Below are positions 17,242 to 26,722 of a DNA stretch of 64,000 bases, piece after piece (within the stretch, counting starts at the first letter, position 1; each line of letters opens with the position of its first letter). The stretch comes from Lelliottia sp. WAP21 (lineage in GTDB: Bacteria > Pseudomonadota > Gammaproteobacteria > Enterobacterales > Enterobacteriaceae), in assembly GCF_020532665.2 (NCBI RefSeq), contig NZ_JAIWPG020000003.1, forward strand, positions 434,001-498,000, in the 5' to 3' direction. The notes below the pieces were generated by a model, which saw only the letters and a list, made by a program, of their open reading frames with translations, was not told the DNA's origin and ran no database searches. A program made the translations under genes and the position numbers.

Positions 17242-17493
17242 GTGATGAAAATTGATAGCAGTAATCTGACCATTGCAACGGCGTTCGCCTCTGTATCGCA
17301 AGCGGAATCCACTCGAAGCCCATTAGGTATCAAACGGATGAGCGGCCATATTTGTCCGCAAAGCGGGTACTGGCAAATGGATAATCCTGTCGCCAAAAAT
17401 GTTGTGAATGTTAAGAAAGGCGAAAACCTCCCCTGGCAAAATGGTTATCCGGTTAACTGGACGCTGATAAAATACGATCTCAGTTACGATTGA
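17242..17493 (+). CDS. Small hypothetical protein with CPxSGxW motif
   Basis: The frame encodes 83 residues from the ATG at 17242, or 82 from the ATG at 17245. The C-terminal half reads SGHICPQSGYWQMDN, then VNVKKGENLPWQNGYPVNWTLIKYD. A Cys-Pro-x-Ser/Ala-Gly-x-Trp motif followed by a 'KGExxP' turn recurs in several proteins linked to type VI secretion and in short lipoprotein-like proteins. I recall this only as a pattern and cannot assign a function. There is no signal peptide. It may be a remnant of a longer gene, since it lies beside a decayed gene. Confidence 0.45.
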   Translation: MMKIDSSNLTIATAFASVSQAESTRSPLGIKRMSGHICPQSGYWQMDNPVAKNVVNVKKGENLPWQNGYPVNWTLIKYDLSYD

Positions 17494-17596
17494 CCATTTA
17501 TCCGTTTATCCATAACCAATCCTCGGTGAGTAACCTATTTCTCCAGTGCGAATAAATCTTCTTATTTGGAATCACCTGAAAGTAACGGAGTAATCT

Positions 17597-18177
17597 GTGA
17601 TCGAAAGTTTAAATTTCAGAAGGCTACTAAACCTTTGCTTTTCAGTTCTGGCCTCGACGTTAATTCTGGTGGGCCTCTTTTCTGGATAAATATTTTGATG
17701 GGTATGGAAACAGTATCCGCGAAATGGCAAGAATTGCTGCCGATCAGTACAAATTTGAAGGAACACCCGACAGCGTTCATGCGTTACGAAGCTGGCTGAT
17801 CGAGTGTTTGCGTATTTTGCCTGATGCCATATCCGTTATACACGCAGACGATAACGGACATTTCATTCGCTTACCTTACATCGAAGAAAAGCCGGACTGG
17901 GATCTTCGCAAAGGAGCCCTGGTTTGCCATCTCTATAGAAGATTCTGATGAAGCGCATTTCAGCATTAGCCGGGATCCTTTTGCCAGGAAAGAGCGCGTG
18001 CTGACCCTCTCTTTGCCCGTCATTAATGGAAACGATGGGGCGAACAGTGGTGTACTGGCACTCAATCTGGATCTGGATAAAATCGCAGACAGCCAGAACG
18101 CGTGTAAGGCATTTAACGCTCCCTGTCTGTCGCGCGGGTCCATCAACTCGCCACATTGCTCTGACGCTATCCTTTAA
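17597..18177 (+). pseudogene. Decayed membrane sensor gene (Cache-like periplasmic domain)
   Basis: A GTG at 17597, preceded by GGAG, opens a reading frame with one hydrophobic helix (LLNLCFSVLASTLILVGLFS) that stops at 17689. The protein resumes in the next frame near 17682 (YFDGYGNSIREMARIAADQYKFEG to EEKPDWDLRK) and again in the third frame near 17925 (EPWFAISIEDSDEAHF to GVLALNLDLDKIA). Joined across two single-base shifts, the product looks like a transmembrane sensor with a Cache-type extracytoplasmic domain, as found in front of GGDEF or EAL domains. The output domain is missing. In E. coli the c-di-GMP phosphodiesterase gene pdeC (yjcC) lies in this neighbourhood, but its sensor sequence is not similar. 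Confidence 0.6.
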
Positions 18178-18184
18178 GCAATAA

Positions 18185-18206
18185 AAAAGCCCCAAAAGGG
18201 GCTTTT
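18185..18206. terminator. Bidirectional terminator between sensor pseudogene and ssb
   Basis: AAAAGCCCC and GGGGCTTTT form a nine-pair stem with an AAAA loop. The T-run follows on the plus strand and the A-run precedes it, so it works in both directions. ssb ends 21 bases further right. Confidence 0.85.
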
Positions 18207-18226
18207 TCTGACGAGTGCGACAAGAC

Positions 18227-18757
18227 TTAGAACGGGATGTCGTCGTCGAAATCCATCGGTGGTTCATTAGACGGGGCTGGGGCAGACTGCTGCTGTGGAC
18301 GAGACTGTGCGCCACCGCTGAACTGGTTGCCGCCCTGAGGCTGCTGAGGCTGGCCCCAGCTACCCTGCTGCTGTTGCTGTCCGCCACCTGCTGGTGCGCC
18401 ACCGCCTTGACGGCCACCCAGCATCTGCATGGTGCCACCCACGTTGACCACAACTTCCGTGGTGTACTTCTCAGCGCCGGCTTGATCGGTCCATTTGCGG
18501 GTACGCAGTTGGCCTTCAATATAAACCTGAGAACCTTTACGCAGATATTCACCGGCCACTTCGGCCAGTTTGCCAAACAGCACAACGCGGTGCCATTCGG
18601 TCTGCTCTTTCATCTCACCGGTCGCTTTATCACGCCAGGATTCGGAAGTAGCCAGCGTAATGTTGGCAACTGCGCCACCACTCGGCATGTAGCGTACTTC
18701 CGGGTCCTGGCCCAGATTACCGACGAGAATCACCTTGTTTACGCCTCTGCTGGCCAT
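18227..18757 (-). CDS. ssb: Single-stranded DNA-binding protein
   Basis: The 176-residue SSB coats single-stranded DNA and recruits replication and repair enzymes. It has an N-terminal OB fold ([57 protein letters not shown]). A long Gly/Gln/Pro-rich linker at about 113-165 follows, with glutamine tracts. The invariant acidic tip MDFDDDIPF docks partner proteins. It diverges from uvrA across a shared LexA site, as in E. coli. Confidence 0.99.
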   Translation of the reverse strand: MASRGVNKVILVGNLGQDPEVRYMPSGGAVANITLATSESWRDKATGEMKEQTEWHRVVLFGKLAEVAGEYLRKGSQVYIEGQLRTRKWTDQAGAEKYTTEVVVNVGGTMQMLGGRQGGGAPAGGGQQQQQGSWGQPQQPQGGNQFSGGAQSRPQQQSAPAPSNEPPMDFDDDIPF

Positions 18758-18904
18758 GATCGTGTCTCCTGAATTCGTTTCTTAATAGTGTAACGCGCGA
18801 GTGTATCATTTCCATGTAGCATTTTGATAGTTGCAGCGTGGATTCCAGATAACTTGCGCCAACTGAACATTGTTGCACACTCAATCAGAATTTGCATTCC
18901 AATA

Positions 18905-18920
18905 CTGTATATTCAAACAG
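18905..18920. promoter_or_regulatory. LexA box (SOS operator) between ssb and uvrA
   Basis: CTGTATATTCAAACAG matches the CTGT-N8-ACAG consensus exactly at the conserved ends. It lies in the 245-base divergent region, about 80 bases before uvrA, as in E. coli where it controls uvrA and one ssb promoter. Confidence 0.95.
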
Positions 18921-19002
18921 GTTATATTGTGTCATAATTAGCCGTTTCTGCCGTTTGTCCTTCAAACAAACCAGGCATCCGAGTCTCTACCGGGAAAGGT
19001 GA

Positions 19003-21825
19003 ATGGATAAGATCGAAGTACGGGGCGCCCGCACCCATAATCTCAAGAATATCAACCTCATAATCCCTCGCGACAAGCTCATTGTCGTGACCGGGCTTTC
19101 GGGGTCTGGCAAATCCTCACTGGCTTTCGACACCTTATATGCCGAAGGACAGCGTCGTTACGTTGAATCATTGTCTGCGTATGCCCGTCAGTTCCTGTCG
19201 CTGATGGAAAAACCCGACGTCGACCATATTGAAGGGTTGTCGCCTGCTATCTCTATTGAGCAGAAATCGACATCGCACAACCCGCGTTCAACGGTGGGTA
19301 CCATCACAGAAATTCATGACTACCTGCGCCTGCTGTTTGCCCGCGTGGGTGAGCCGCGCTGTCCGGATCACGACGTCCCGCTGGCCGCGCAGACCGTCAG
19401 CCAGATGGTCGATAACGTGCTGGCCCAGCCGGAAGGCAAACGCCTGATGCTGCTGGCACCGATTATTAAAGATCGTAAAGGCGAACACGCTAAGACGCTG
19501 GAGAACCTGGCAAGCCAGGGTTATATCCGCGCCCGTATCGACGGCGAAGTGTGCGATCTGTCCGATCCCCCTAAGCTTGAGCTGCAAAAGAAACATACGA
19601 TTGAAGTGGTCATCGATCGCTTTAAAGTGCGTGACGATATGTCAACACGCCTGGCGGAGTCCTTCGAAACAGCGCTGGATCTCTCAGGCGGCTCGGCGAT
19701 CGTCGCCGATATGGACGATACCAAAGCCGAAGAGTTGCTCTTCTCGGCCAACTTTGCCTGCCCTATTTGCGGCTACAGCATGCGCGAGCTGGAACCGCGT
19801 CTGTTCTCGTTCAACAACCCGGCGGGCGCGTGTCCAACCTGCGACGGTCTGGGCGTGCAGCAGTACTTTGATCCAGACCGTGTTATCCAGAATCCAGAGC
19901 TGTCCCTGGCGGGCGGTGCGATTCGCGGCTGGGATCGTCGCAACTTCTACTATTTCCAGATGCTGAAATCGCTGGCGGAACACTACAAGTTCGACGTGGA
20001 TTCCCCGTGGGGAAGCCTGGGCGCCGCTGTGCATAAAGTGGTGCTGTACGGTTCAGGTAAAGAGAACATTGAGTTCAAATACATGAACGATCGCGGCGAT
20101 ACCTCCGTGCGTCGCCATCCGTTCGAAGGCGTGCTGCACAATATGGAACGCCGCTACAAAGAGACGGAATCCAGCGCGGTGCGCGAAGAGCTGTCCAAGT
20201 TTATCAGCAACCGCTCCTGCGCCTCGTGTGACGGCACGCGTTTGCGTCGCGAAGCTCGCCACGTTTATGTTGAAAACACCCCGCTGCCCACCATCTCAGA
20301 CATGAGCATCGGGCATGCGATGGACTTCTTCACCAACCTCAAACTGGCTGGCCAGCGTGCGCAAATTGCGGAAAAGATCCTCAAAGAGATTGGCGATCGT
20401 CTGAAGTTCCTGGTCAACGTTGGCCTGAACTATCTGTCACTGTCCCGCTCAGCGGAAACGCTCTCAGGTGGCGAAGCCCAGCGTATTCGTCTGGCAAGCC
20501 AGATTGGCGCGGGCCTGGTGGGGGTGATGTACGTACTGGATGAGCCGTCTATCGGCCTGCATCAGCGCGATAACGAACGCCTGCTGGGTACCCTGATCCA
20601 CCTGCGCAATCTCGGTAACACGGTGATTGTGGTTGAGCATGATGAAGACGCGATCCGCGCGGCTGACCACGTTATCGATATTGGTCCGGGCGCGGGTGTG
20701 CATGGCGGTCAGGTGGTGGCAGAAGGCACGCTGAAAGACATTATGGCGGTGCCGGAATCACTGACCGGCCAGTTCATGAGCGGCAAGCGGAAAATCGAGG
20801 TGCCGAAACAGCGTGTGGCTGCCAATCCGGAAAAAGTGTTGAAACTGACCGGCGCGCGCGGCAATAACCTGAAAGACGTCACCCTGACACTGCCAGTGGG
20901 TCTGTTTACCTGCATTACCGGCGTGTCCGGCTCGGGTAAATCAACGCTGATTAACGATACGTTATTCCCGATTGCTCAGACCCAGCTTAACGGCGCGACG
21001 CTGGCTGAACCGGCCCCCTACCGCGATATTCAGGGTCTGGAACATTTCGATAAAGTGATCGATATCGATCAGAGTCCAATCGGGCGTACGCCGCGTTCTA
21101 ACCCGGCCACCTATACCGGCGTGTTTACGCCTGTACGTGAACTGTTCGCCGGTGTACCGGAAGCCCGTTCACGCGGCTATACGCCAGGACGCTTCAGCTT
21201 TAACGTACGCGGCGGTCGCTGTGAGGCCTGTCAGGGCGACGGGGTGATCAAAGTTGAGATGCACTTCCTGCCAGACATTTATGTGCCGTGTGATCAGTGC
21301 AAAGGCAAGCGTTATAACCGCGAAACGCTGGAGATCAAATACAAAGGCAAAACCATCCACGAAGTACTGGATATGACCATTGAAGAGGCACGTGAGTTCT
21401 TCGATGCCGTTCCGGCGCTGGCGCGTAAGCTGCAAACGCTGATGGACGTCGGTCTGACCTATATTCGTCTGGGGCAATCTGCAACGACGCTTTCCGGCGG
21501 CGAAGCACAGCGCGTGAAGCTGGCGCGTGAGCTGTCCAAACGGGGTACGGGCCAGACGTTATATATTCTGGATGAGCCGACCACGGGTCTGCACTTTGCC
21601 GATATCCAGCAGTTGCTCGAGGTGCTGCATCAGTTGCGCGATCAGGGCAACACGATTGTGGTTATCGAACATAACCTGGACGTCATCAAAACCGCAGACT
21701 GGATTGTGGATCTGGGTCCTGAAGGCGGCAGCGGCGGTGGGGAAATCCTCGTCTCCGGTACGCCAGAGACGGTTGCAGAGTGCGAAGCCTCGCACACCGC
21801 ACGTTTCCTTAAACCGCTGTTGTAA
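19003..21825 (+). CDS. uvrA: Excinuclease ABC subunit A
   Basis: The 940-residue protein is the damage-sensing ATPase of nucleotide excision repair, which loads UvrB at lesions. It has two ABC modules: Walker A GLSGSGKS near 31-38 and GVSGSGKS near 640-647, and ABC signatures LSGGEAQRI and LSGGEAQRV. The zinc modules carry CPICGY with CPTCDG, and CEACQGDG with CDQCKGKR. Length equals E. coli UvrA. Induction by DNA damage follows from the upstream LexA box. Confidence 0.99.
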   Translation: MDKIEVRGARTHNLKNINLIIPRDKLIVVTGLSGSGKSSLAFDTLYAEGQRRYVESLSAYARQFLSLMEKPDVDHIEGLSPAISIEQKSTSHNPRSTVGTITEIHDYLRLLFARVGEPRCPDHDVPLAAQTVSQMVDNVLAQPEGKRLMLLAPIIKDRKGEHAKTLENLASQGYIRARIDGEVCDLSDPPKLELQKKHTIEVVIDRFKVRDDMSTRLAESFETALDLSGGSAIVADMDDTKAEELLFSANFACPICGYSMRELEPRLFSFNNPAGACPTCDGLGVQQYFDPDRVIQNPELSLAGGAIRGWDRRNFYYFQMLKSLAEHYKFDVDSPWGSLGAAVHKVVLYGSGKENIEFKYMNDRGDTSVRRHPFEGVLHNMERRYKETESSAVREELSKFISNRSCASCDGTRLRREARHVYVENTPLPTISDMSIGHAMDFFTNLKLAGQRAQIAEKILKEIGDRLKFLVNVGLNYLSLSRSAETLSGGEAQRIRLASQIGAGLVGVMYVLDEPSIGLHQRDNERLLGTLIHLRNLGNTVIVVEHDEDAIRAADHVIDIGPGAGVHGGQVVAEGTLKDIMAVPESLTGQFMSGKRKIEVPKQRVAANPEKVLKLTGARGNNLKDVTLTLPVGLFTCITGVSGSGKSTLINDTLFPIAQTQLNGATLAEPAPYRDIQGLEHFDKVIDIDQSPIGRTPRSNPATYTGVFTPVRELFAGVPEARSRGYTPGRFSFNVRGGRCEACQGDGVIKVEMHFLPDIYVPCDQCKGKRYNRETLEIKYKGKTIHEVLDMTIEEAREFFDAVPALARKLQTLMDVGLTYIRLGQSATTLSGGEAQRVKLARELSKRGTGQTLYILDEPTTGLHFADIQQLLEVLHQLRDQGNTIVVIEHNLDVIKTADWIVDLGPEGGSGGGEILVSGTPETVAECEASHTARFLKPLL

Positions 21826-21828
21826 TCG

Positions 21829-22182
21829 CTATACGGAGAGCTGTTGCCGGGTTGTTTCCGGCAGCAGCTCTACCGCCTGCTGATACGACGCATCCACCAG
21901 GTAGTAAATTTGCGAACCTGGAATGGTGCCGTCGAGATAGACCGTGCTCCAGTGAGCCTTGTTCAGATGCTTGCTGGGTCTTACGTCATCGTGCTGTTGA
22001 CGCAATAAATCCGCCAGCTCAGGACTGGTTTTCAGCGACGCCGCCGGACGGCCTTCCACCTCTTTCACCATGGCGAATAAAATATCGCCCACCTTTATCT
22101 GCGTGGCTTTCCAGTCGCTGTGGACGCTCTGTTCCGCACCGGGTTTGCTCATGCAGTATTGAAGTATCTCCGAAATTGTCAT
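21829..22182 (-). CDS. yjbR: YjbR, MmcQ/YjbR-family protein
   Basis: The protein has 117 residues from the ATG at 22182 (MTISEILQYC). The frame continues upstream only into yjbQ. It matches E. coli YjbR almost throughout (KPGAEQSVHSDWKATQIKVGD, KHLNKAHWSTVYLDG), a small protein of the MmcQ/YjbR fold proposed to bind DNA but without a proven role. It sits three bases after the convergent uvrA stop and starts just past the yjbQ stop, so yjbQ and yjbR form an operon. Confidence 0.95.
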   Translation of the reverse strand: MTISEILQYCMSKPGAEQSVHSDWKATQIKVGDILFAMVKEVEGRPAASLKTSPELADLLRQQHDDVRPSKHLNKAHWSTVYLDGTIPGSQIYYLVDASYQQAVELLPETTRQQLSV

Positions 22183-22184
22183 CT

Positions 22185-22601
22185 TTATTCCCCTTGAAGC
22201 GTTGCGATAATTTTGCGCGAACCGCCGTGAATACGATGCTCTCCCAACCATATCCCTTGCCATGTGCCCAGAAGGACTCGTCCGTTGTGAACAGGCAGCG
22301 TCAGGGAGACGCCAAGCAGGGAGGATTTAATATGCGACGGCATATCATCTGGCCCCTCATAGTCATGTTCGTAAGGGGCGTTGTCCGGAACGGTTTTGAG
22401 AAAATGCCGCTCCATATCGGAACGGACGGTAGGATCGCAATTCTCATTTAGCGTGAGAGAGGCTGAAGTATGCTGAAGCAACAAATGAAGCAGACCCGTT
22501 TTGATACGCGACAGATCGCGGATCTGCCCGAGGATGTCGTCGGTGACCAGGTGAAATCCACGCGATTTGGCGTTCAAGGTCAGGGTCTGTTGAAACCACA
22601 T
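22185..22601 (-). CDS. yjbQ: YjbQ, UPF0047 family protein
   Basis: From the ATG at 22601 ([18 protein letters not shown]) the protein has 138 residues, the length of E. coli YjbQ. Conserved family stretches are [21 protein letters not shown] and [18 protein letters not shown], whose His and Asp residues are thought to bind a metal. E. coli YjbQ has been reported to have weak thiamine-phosphate-synthase-like activity; the true role is unclear. An ATG four codons upstream is less likely. It is followed two bases later by yjbR. Confidence 0.95.
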   Translation of the reverse strand: MWFQQTLTLNAKSRGFHLVTDDILGQIRDLSRIKTGLLHLLLQHTSASLTLNENCDPTVRSDMERHFLKTVPDNAPYEHDYEGPDDMPSHIKSSLLGVSLTLPVHNGRVLLGTWQGIWLGEHRIHGGSRKIIATLQGE

Positions 22602-22714
22602 AGGCTGCTCCATGATGAAAGATGAATCTTTCTAAGTGTGCAGCAAGAAGTCGAAAGGTAAAACCCATCGCGGCAAGATTTGCTTAAAAAAGAAACAAAC
22701 CCGCCGCCCGTGGA

Positions 22715-23428
22715 TTAATACTCTGAATTAACAATCACTTCTTCGCCAAACTTTCCTGCCATGGGTAAGGGGCGATAGGTCGAGTTAGAGGCGCGTAAGA
22801 CGCGGATCGCCCTGGCTCCCACATCGCGCGCAGCGGTGATGTCATTATCAGAGTCGCCGTAAAAGACTTTGATATTCTTCTGTTCCAGCCACTGCGTTTT
22901 GGTGTTTTGCCCCTCTTTGTCCCCGGCAAAAATGACCGGGTTCATATTGGCCGCAGGGATCGTAAAATCACCCTGCAACGTTTTTGAGACAGTTTCGGTT
23001 TTGGTCTGGCTGCGGCCCGTAACGAAATAAATGCTGTCGCCGCGTTTAACGTGCATTGCGATCAGGGCGCGGGCAACCTCTTTTGGAATGCTGTATTCAT
23101 CCCAGCCGTTGTTCATTTTTTCCCAGAACTCAGGGTTTTTCAGATACGCCTCGCTCTCGGGCGAATAGGTTTTTTTACCGCGCCAGAAGCCAGGGCTGGA
23201 AAAGAGAACGGTGTCATCGATGTCAAACCCGACGGCCATAGGGGCACGGCCCATCAGGCTATTTTCGATTTGTGCGACAGAAACCCAGTGAACGGGTGCT
23301 TGATCAGCCAGAATGGCTGCGGTGGTGCCGGAATAGAGCGGTGTCGGTGCGGACGCCCGTGCGACGACGGCACTATTAAGTGAGAACAATAAGCAGGCGG
23401 CGCTGAGCGCCAGTGTGATCTTGCGCAT
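22715..23428 (-). CDS. aphA: Class B acid phosphatase AphA
   Basis: The 237-residue periplasmic protein hydrolyses phosphomonoesters and transfers phosphate. It has a signal peptide (residues 1-24, [18 protein letters not shown]) and the HAD-superfamily motif [13 protein letters not shown] with its nucleophile Asp. Motif II lies in YFVTGRSQ and the final acidic motif in [12 protein letters not shown]. Length equals E. coli AphA. It has its own transcription unit; the flanking tandem array lies upstream. Confidence 0.98.
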   Translation of the reverse strand: MRKITLALSAACLLFSLNSAVVARASAPTPLYSGTTAAILADQAPVHWVSVAQIENSLMGRAPMAVGFDIDDTVLFSSPGFWRGKKTYSPESEAYLKNPEFWEKMNNGWDEYSIPKEVARALIAMHVKRGDSIYFVTGRSQTKTETVSKTLQGDFTIPAANMNPVIFAGDKEGQNTKTQWLEQKNIKVFYGDSDNDITAARDVGARAIRVLRASNSTYRPLPMAGKFGEEVIVNSEY

Positions 23429-23534
23429 GTTTTCCCCTGAATATTCAGTTTGTTATCGTTATATTTTGAGCGAATGGTCAAAAAACTATCCGACCATAAC
23501 CCCCGCAAGAGGTGAAAGAAAGGAGTTTTTACTT

Positions 23535-23699
23535 ATGAATATGAATAAAAAGAAGGGGATCACAGAGTGCTGTGCAGAACTTAAATTTGATAAACGTTAC
23601 TGCCACGGGCAAACATGTCAGTGCGGTCTGTTGCCCTCACCCCAACCCTCTCCCACAGGGAGAGGGGGCAAACACAAAAACGGCAACGTTGCAGTCTGA
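23535..23699 (+). CDS. Small Cys-rich ORF running into the tandem array
   Basis: The frame has 54 codons from an ATG with a strong AAGGAG seven bases upstream. The first 30 residues (MNMNKKKGITECCAELKFDK, then CHGQTCQC) contain five cysteines. The rest is translated array repeat, so the original C-terminus seems to have been overwritten by the repeat. No family is recognised. It may be a non-functional remnant. Confidence 0.35.
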   Translation: MNMNKKKGITECCAELKFDKRYCHGQTCQCGLLPSPQPSPTGRGGKHKNGNVAV

Positions 23700-24297
23700 T
23701 GCCCTTACCCCAGCCCTCTCCCACAGGGAGAGGGGGGCAAACACAAAAACGGCAACGTTGCAGTCTGATGCCCTTACCCCAGCCCTCTCCCACAGGGAGA
23801 GGGGGGCAAACACAAAAACGGCAACGTGGCGGTCTGATGCCCTCACCCCAGCCCTCTCCCACAGGGAGAGGGGGCAAATACAAAAACAGCAACGTGGCGG
23901 TCTGTTGCCCTCAGCCTAGTCCTCTCCCACAGGGAGAGGGGGGCAAACACAAAAACGGCAACGTTGCGGTCTGAGGCCCTCACCCCAGCCCTCTCCCACA
24001 GGGAGAGGGGGGCAAACACAAAAACGGCAACGTGGCGGTCTGTTGCCCTCACCCCAGCCCTTTCCCACAGGGAGAGGGGGCAAACACAAAAACGGCAACG
24101 TTGCGGTCTGATGCCCTCACTCCAATCCTCTCCCGCAGGGAGAGGGGGCAAACACAAAAACGGCAACGTTGCGGTCTGATGCCCTCACTCCAATCCTCTC
24201 CCGCAGGGAGAGGGGGCAAATACTAAAAACGGCAACGTGACGGTCTGTTGCCCTCACCCCAGTCCTCATCCACAGGGAGAGAGGGCAAAGACTAAAA
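23622..24297. repeat. Tandem array of ten 68-69 bp palindrome-bearing repeats
   Basis: Ten units start (at GCCCT) at 23633, 23701, 23770, 23839, 23907, 23976, 24045, 24113, 24181 and 24250. Each contains CCCTCTCCC-ACA-GGGAGAGGG, a perfect nine-pair hairpin in the best copies, then GGGCAAACACAAAAACG, then GCAACGTTGC (itself a palindrome in half of the copies) and GGTCTGATGCCCT. The last copy is degraded. The hairpin unit is a common interspersed repeat of enterobacteria (from memory), but long tandem arrays are less usual. The period is not a multiple of three, so the open frames across it are artefacts. Confidence 0.95.
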
Positions 24298-24312
24298 AGA
24301 GTGAGTAAGTGC

Positions 24313-25506
24313 TTACATTACCGCTGCAAAGGCTTGTGCCACGCGTTGGACGTTGCTGGCGTTGAGGCCCGCGACGCACATGCGGCCGCTGGCAATAAGG
24401 TAAACCCCAAACTCTTCGCGCAGGCGATCGACCTGAGCCGCACTCAGGCCGGTATAGCTGAACATGCCGCGCTGCTTGAGCAGATAGTCAAAATTATGCC
24501 CCGGGACAGCCACTTTCAGGACATCCACCAGCGACTGGCGCATCGACAGAATGCGCAGACGCATGGCTTCCACCTCAGCAAGCCATTTCGCTTTGAGCGC
24601 GTCATCACTGAGTACGGCTGCCACCACCTGCGCGCCAAAGGCGGGCGGGCTGGAGTAAATTCGACGAACCGTGGCTTTCAACTGACCCAGCACGCGTCCG
24701 GCGGACGCTTCATCCTCACAAATAACCGACAGACCGCCAACGCGCTCGCCGTACAGGGAGAAGATTTTTGAGAAGGAGTTGCTGACCAGTGCAGGCAAGC
24801 CCGCGCTGGCAATCGCCCGAATGGCGTAAGCGTCTTCTTCCATACCCGCGCCAAATCCCTGATAGGCAATGTCGAGGAACGGAATCAGATTGCGTGCCTT
24901 AAGCACCTCAATGACCGCGTCCCACTGGCTGTTCGTCAGGTCAGCACCGGTTGGGTTGTGGCAGCATGGGTGCAGCAGCACGATGCTGCGTTCGGGCAGG
25001 GTATGCAGTTTTTCCAGCAGCGCATCGACGCGCACGCCGTTGGTTTCCGTGTCGAACCACGGATAGGTTGCCACCGTAAAGCCTGCGCCTTCAAAAATGG
25101 CGACGTGGTTTTCCCAGGTCGGATCGCTGACCCATACGCCGGAATCCGGGAAGTACTTTTTCAGAAAATCTGCGCCCACTTTCAGAGCACCAGAGCCGCC
25201 CAGCGTCTGGATGGTCGCCACGCGTTTTTGCTGTAATACCGCGTGCTCAGCGCCAAACAAAAGCGGTGCAATTGTATTACGGTAGGTGTTTAGCCCTTCC
25301 ATCGGCAGATAGAGCGATGCGCCGTGTGGGGCTGCGTTAAGGCGCGCTTGTGCCTCCGCGACCGCCTGCAGCTGAGGAATGATGCCATCCTCATTGTAAT
25401 AAAGACCAATGCTGAGGTTCACTTTGTCGCTACGAGGATCTTCTTTGAAACGCTCCATTAAGGAGAGAATGGGGTCGCCAGCGTAGGCGTCTACTTTCTG
25501 AAACAC
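24313..25506 (-). CDS. tyrB: Aromatic-amino-acid aminotransferase TyrB
   Basis: The 397-residue PLP enzyme performs the last step of tyrosine and phenylalanine synthesis and also acts in leucine and aspartate transamination. It is near-identical to E. coli TyrB throughout. The start is a GTG at 25506 giving the known N-terminus [12 protein letters not shown], with GGAGA eight bases upstream; a longer ATG frame adds 14 unrelated residues. The PLP lysine is in [17 protein letters not shown] and the substrate-binding Arg is near the C-terminus in GRMCVAGL. I saw no clear TyrR box in the upstream region. Confidence 0.98.
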   Translation of the reverse strand: MFQKVDAYAGDPILSLMERFKEDPRSDKVNLSIGLYYNEDGIIPQLQAVAEAQARLNAAPHGASLYLPMEGLNTYRNTIAPLLFGAEHAVLQQKRVATIQTLGGSGALKVGADFLKKYFPDSGVWVSDPTWENHVAIFEGAGFTVATYPWFDTETNGVRVDALLEKLHTLPERSIVLLHPCCHNPTGADLTNSQWDAVIEVLKARNLIPFLDIAYQGFGAGMEEDAYAIRAIASAGLPALVSNSFSKIFSLYGERVGGLSVICEDEASAGRVLGQLKATVRRIYSSPPAFGAQVVAAVLSDDALKAKWLAEVEAMRLRILSMRQSLVDVLKVAVPGHNFDYLLKQRGMFSYTGLSAAQVDRLREEFGVYLIASGRMCVAGLNASNVQRVAQAFAAVM

Positions 25507-25625
25507 GCGATGGTTCTCCGGAAATCGATGAGGCAGGGATTTCCACAATAAACCGGAAGTGAAAGAAGATCGAGAGGATGTTAATCAATGCGGAGTGAGG
25601 ACGGATGCCTCACTCCAGGAAAGAC

Positions 25626-26705
25626 TTAGTCGACGTATTTCATCGCTACCCGCGAGGTGAGACGCGTAATAAGTTCGTAAGCACTTACTTTTGTGATTTC
25701 CGCGATGCGTTCGACCGGCAAACCTTCGCCCCAAAGCACCACTGGATCGCCAGCTTTATCCTGCGCATCGGGCCCTAAATCGACACAAATCATGTCCATT
25801 GCCACGCGACCAACAATCTTCACCTCGCGACCGTTGACCAGCACCGGGGTCCCCGAAGGCGCCGCACGCGGATATCCATCGCCATAGCCCATTGCGACCA
25901 CGCCCAGACGGGTATCTCGTTCGCTGGTCCATGTTCCGCCATACCCCACAGGCTCACCGGCCTTATGTGGACGTACGGCAATCAGATTGGACACCAGCGA
26001 CATCACGGGCTGGAAGCCAAAATCCGGGCCCCAGGGTTTGTTCTCTAATGGCGAGACGCCGTACAGAATAATTCCCGGACGCGCCCAGTCGAAATGCGAT
26101 TGAGGCCACAGCAAAATACCACCCGAGGCGGCGATAGAGCGCATCCCCGGCTTCCCTTCGCAGAAGGTGTTAAAAATATCCAGCTGCTGTTCGGTAGCGC
26201 CGCATTCTGGCTCATCGGCACGGGCAAAGTGGCTGACAATATTCACCGGCTGGCGCACGTTGCGGCACCGGGAGAGACGCTGATAAAACGCCTCAGCCTG
26301 TTCAGGACGCACGCCAAGACGATGCATACCCGTGTCGAGCTTCATCCAGACAGTGACCGGCTCGCTCAGATCGGCGGTTTCCAGGGCTGCCAGCTGCTCT
26401 TCGTTATGTACGGAGGTATGGAGATGCTGGCGGGCAATCGTCGGCAGATCGCTGGCTTCAAAGAAGCCTTCAAGCAGCAGAATGGGTTGCGTGATGCCGC
26501 CCGCCCGGAGTCGCAGGGCTTCGTCGAGTCGGGCAACGCCAAAAGCGTCAGCATCCGGGAGCGTTCGCGCAGTCTCAAGAAGACCGTGTCCATAAGCGTT
26601 CGCTTTCACGACTGCAACGAGCTTGCTGGCAGGTGCCAGTTCACGCAGACGTTGCAGGTTGTGTCGCAGAGCGCGGCGGTTAATGACGACAGTTGCCGCT
26701 TGCAT
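25626..26705 (-). CDS. alr: Alanine racemase, biosynthetic
   Basis: The 359-residue PLP enzyme interconverts L- and D-alanine for peptidoglycan. The PLP lysine is in [11 protein letters not shown] (about residue 34), and the catalytic tyrosine is near 255 in GYGGTWTSE. The conserved C-terminal segment is [11 protein letters not shown]. Length equals E. coli Alr. It lies 17 bases after dnaB on the same strand and is probably co-transcribed, as in E. coli. Confidence 0.98.
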   Translation of the reverse strand: MQAATVVINRRALRHNLQRLRELAPASKLVAVVKANAYGHGLLETARTLPDADAFGVARLDEALRLRAGGITQPILLLEGFFEASDLPTIARQHLHTSVHNEEQLAALETADLSEPVTVWMKLDTGMHRLGVRPEQAEAFYQRLSRCRNVRQPVNIVSHFARADEPECGATEQQLDIFNTFCEGKPGMRSIAASGGILLWPQSHFDWARPGIILYGVSPLENKPWGPDFGFQPVMSLVSNLIAVRPHKAGEPVGYGGTWTSERDTRLGVVAMGYGDGYPRAAPSGTPVLVNGREVKIVGRVAMDMICVDLGPDAQDKAGDPVVLWGEGLPVERIAEITKVSAYELITRLTSRVAMKYVD

Positions 26706-26722
26706 GTTGAATTCCTTAGAAA

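Noticed and set aside
17103..17396. 97-codon minus-strand frame opposite the CPxSGxW gene
   Set aside because: No ribosome site, and it overlaps a frame with a recognisable motif. Its hydrophobic stretch comes from AT-rich sequence.
17597..18177. The broken sensor as a remnant of pdeC (yjcC)
   Set aside because: Position near ssb suggests it, but the sensor sequence does not resemble the CSS-motif domain of E. coli PdeC as I remember it.
23572..24226. Several overlapping open frames with LTPALSHRERG-like repeats on both strands
   Set aside because: They are translations of the tandem repeat. They lack ribosome sites, and the 68-69 base period keeps shifting the frame.
23622..24297. CRISPR array
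   Set aside because: The stretches between the palindromes are themselves near-identical from copy to copy, so there are no unique spacers, and no cas genes lie nearby. It is an ordinary tandem repeat.
25507..25625. TyrR box upstream of tyrB
   Set aside because: No TGTAAA-N6-TTTACA-like sequence is visible in the interval.
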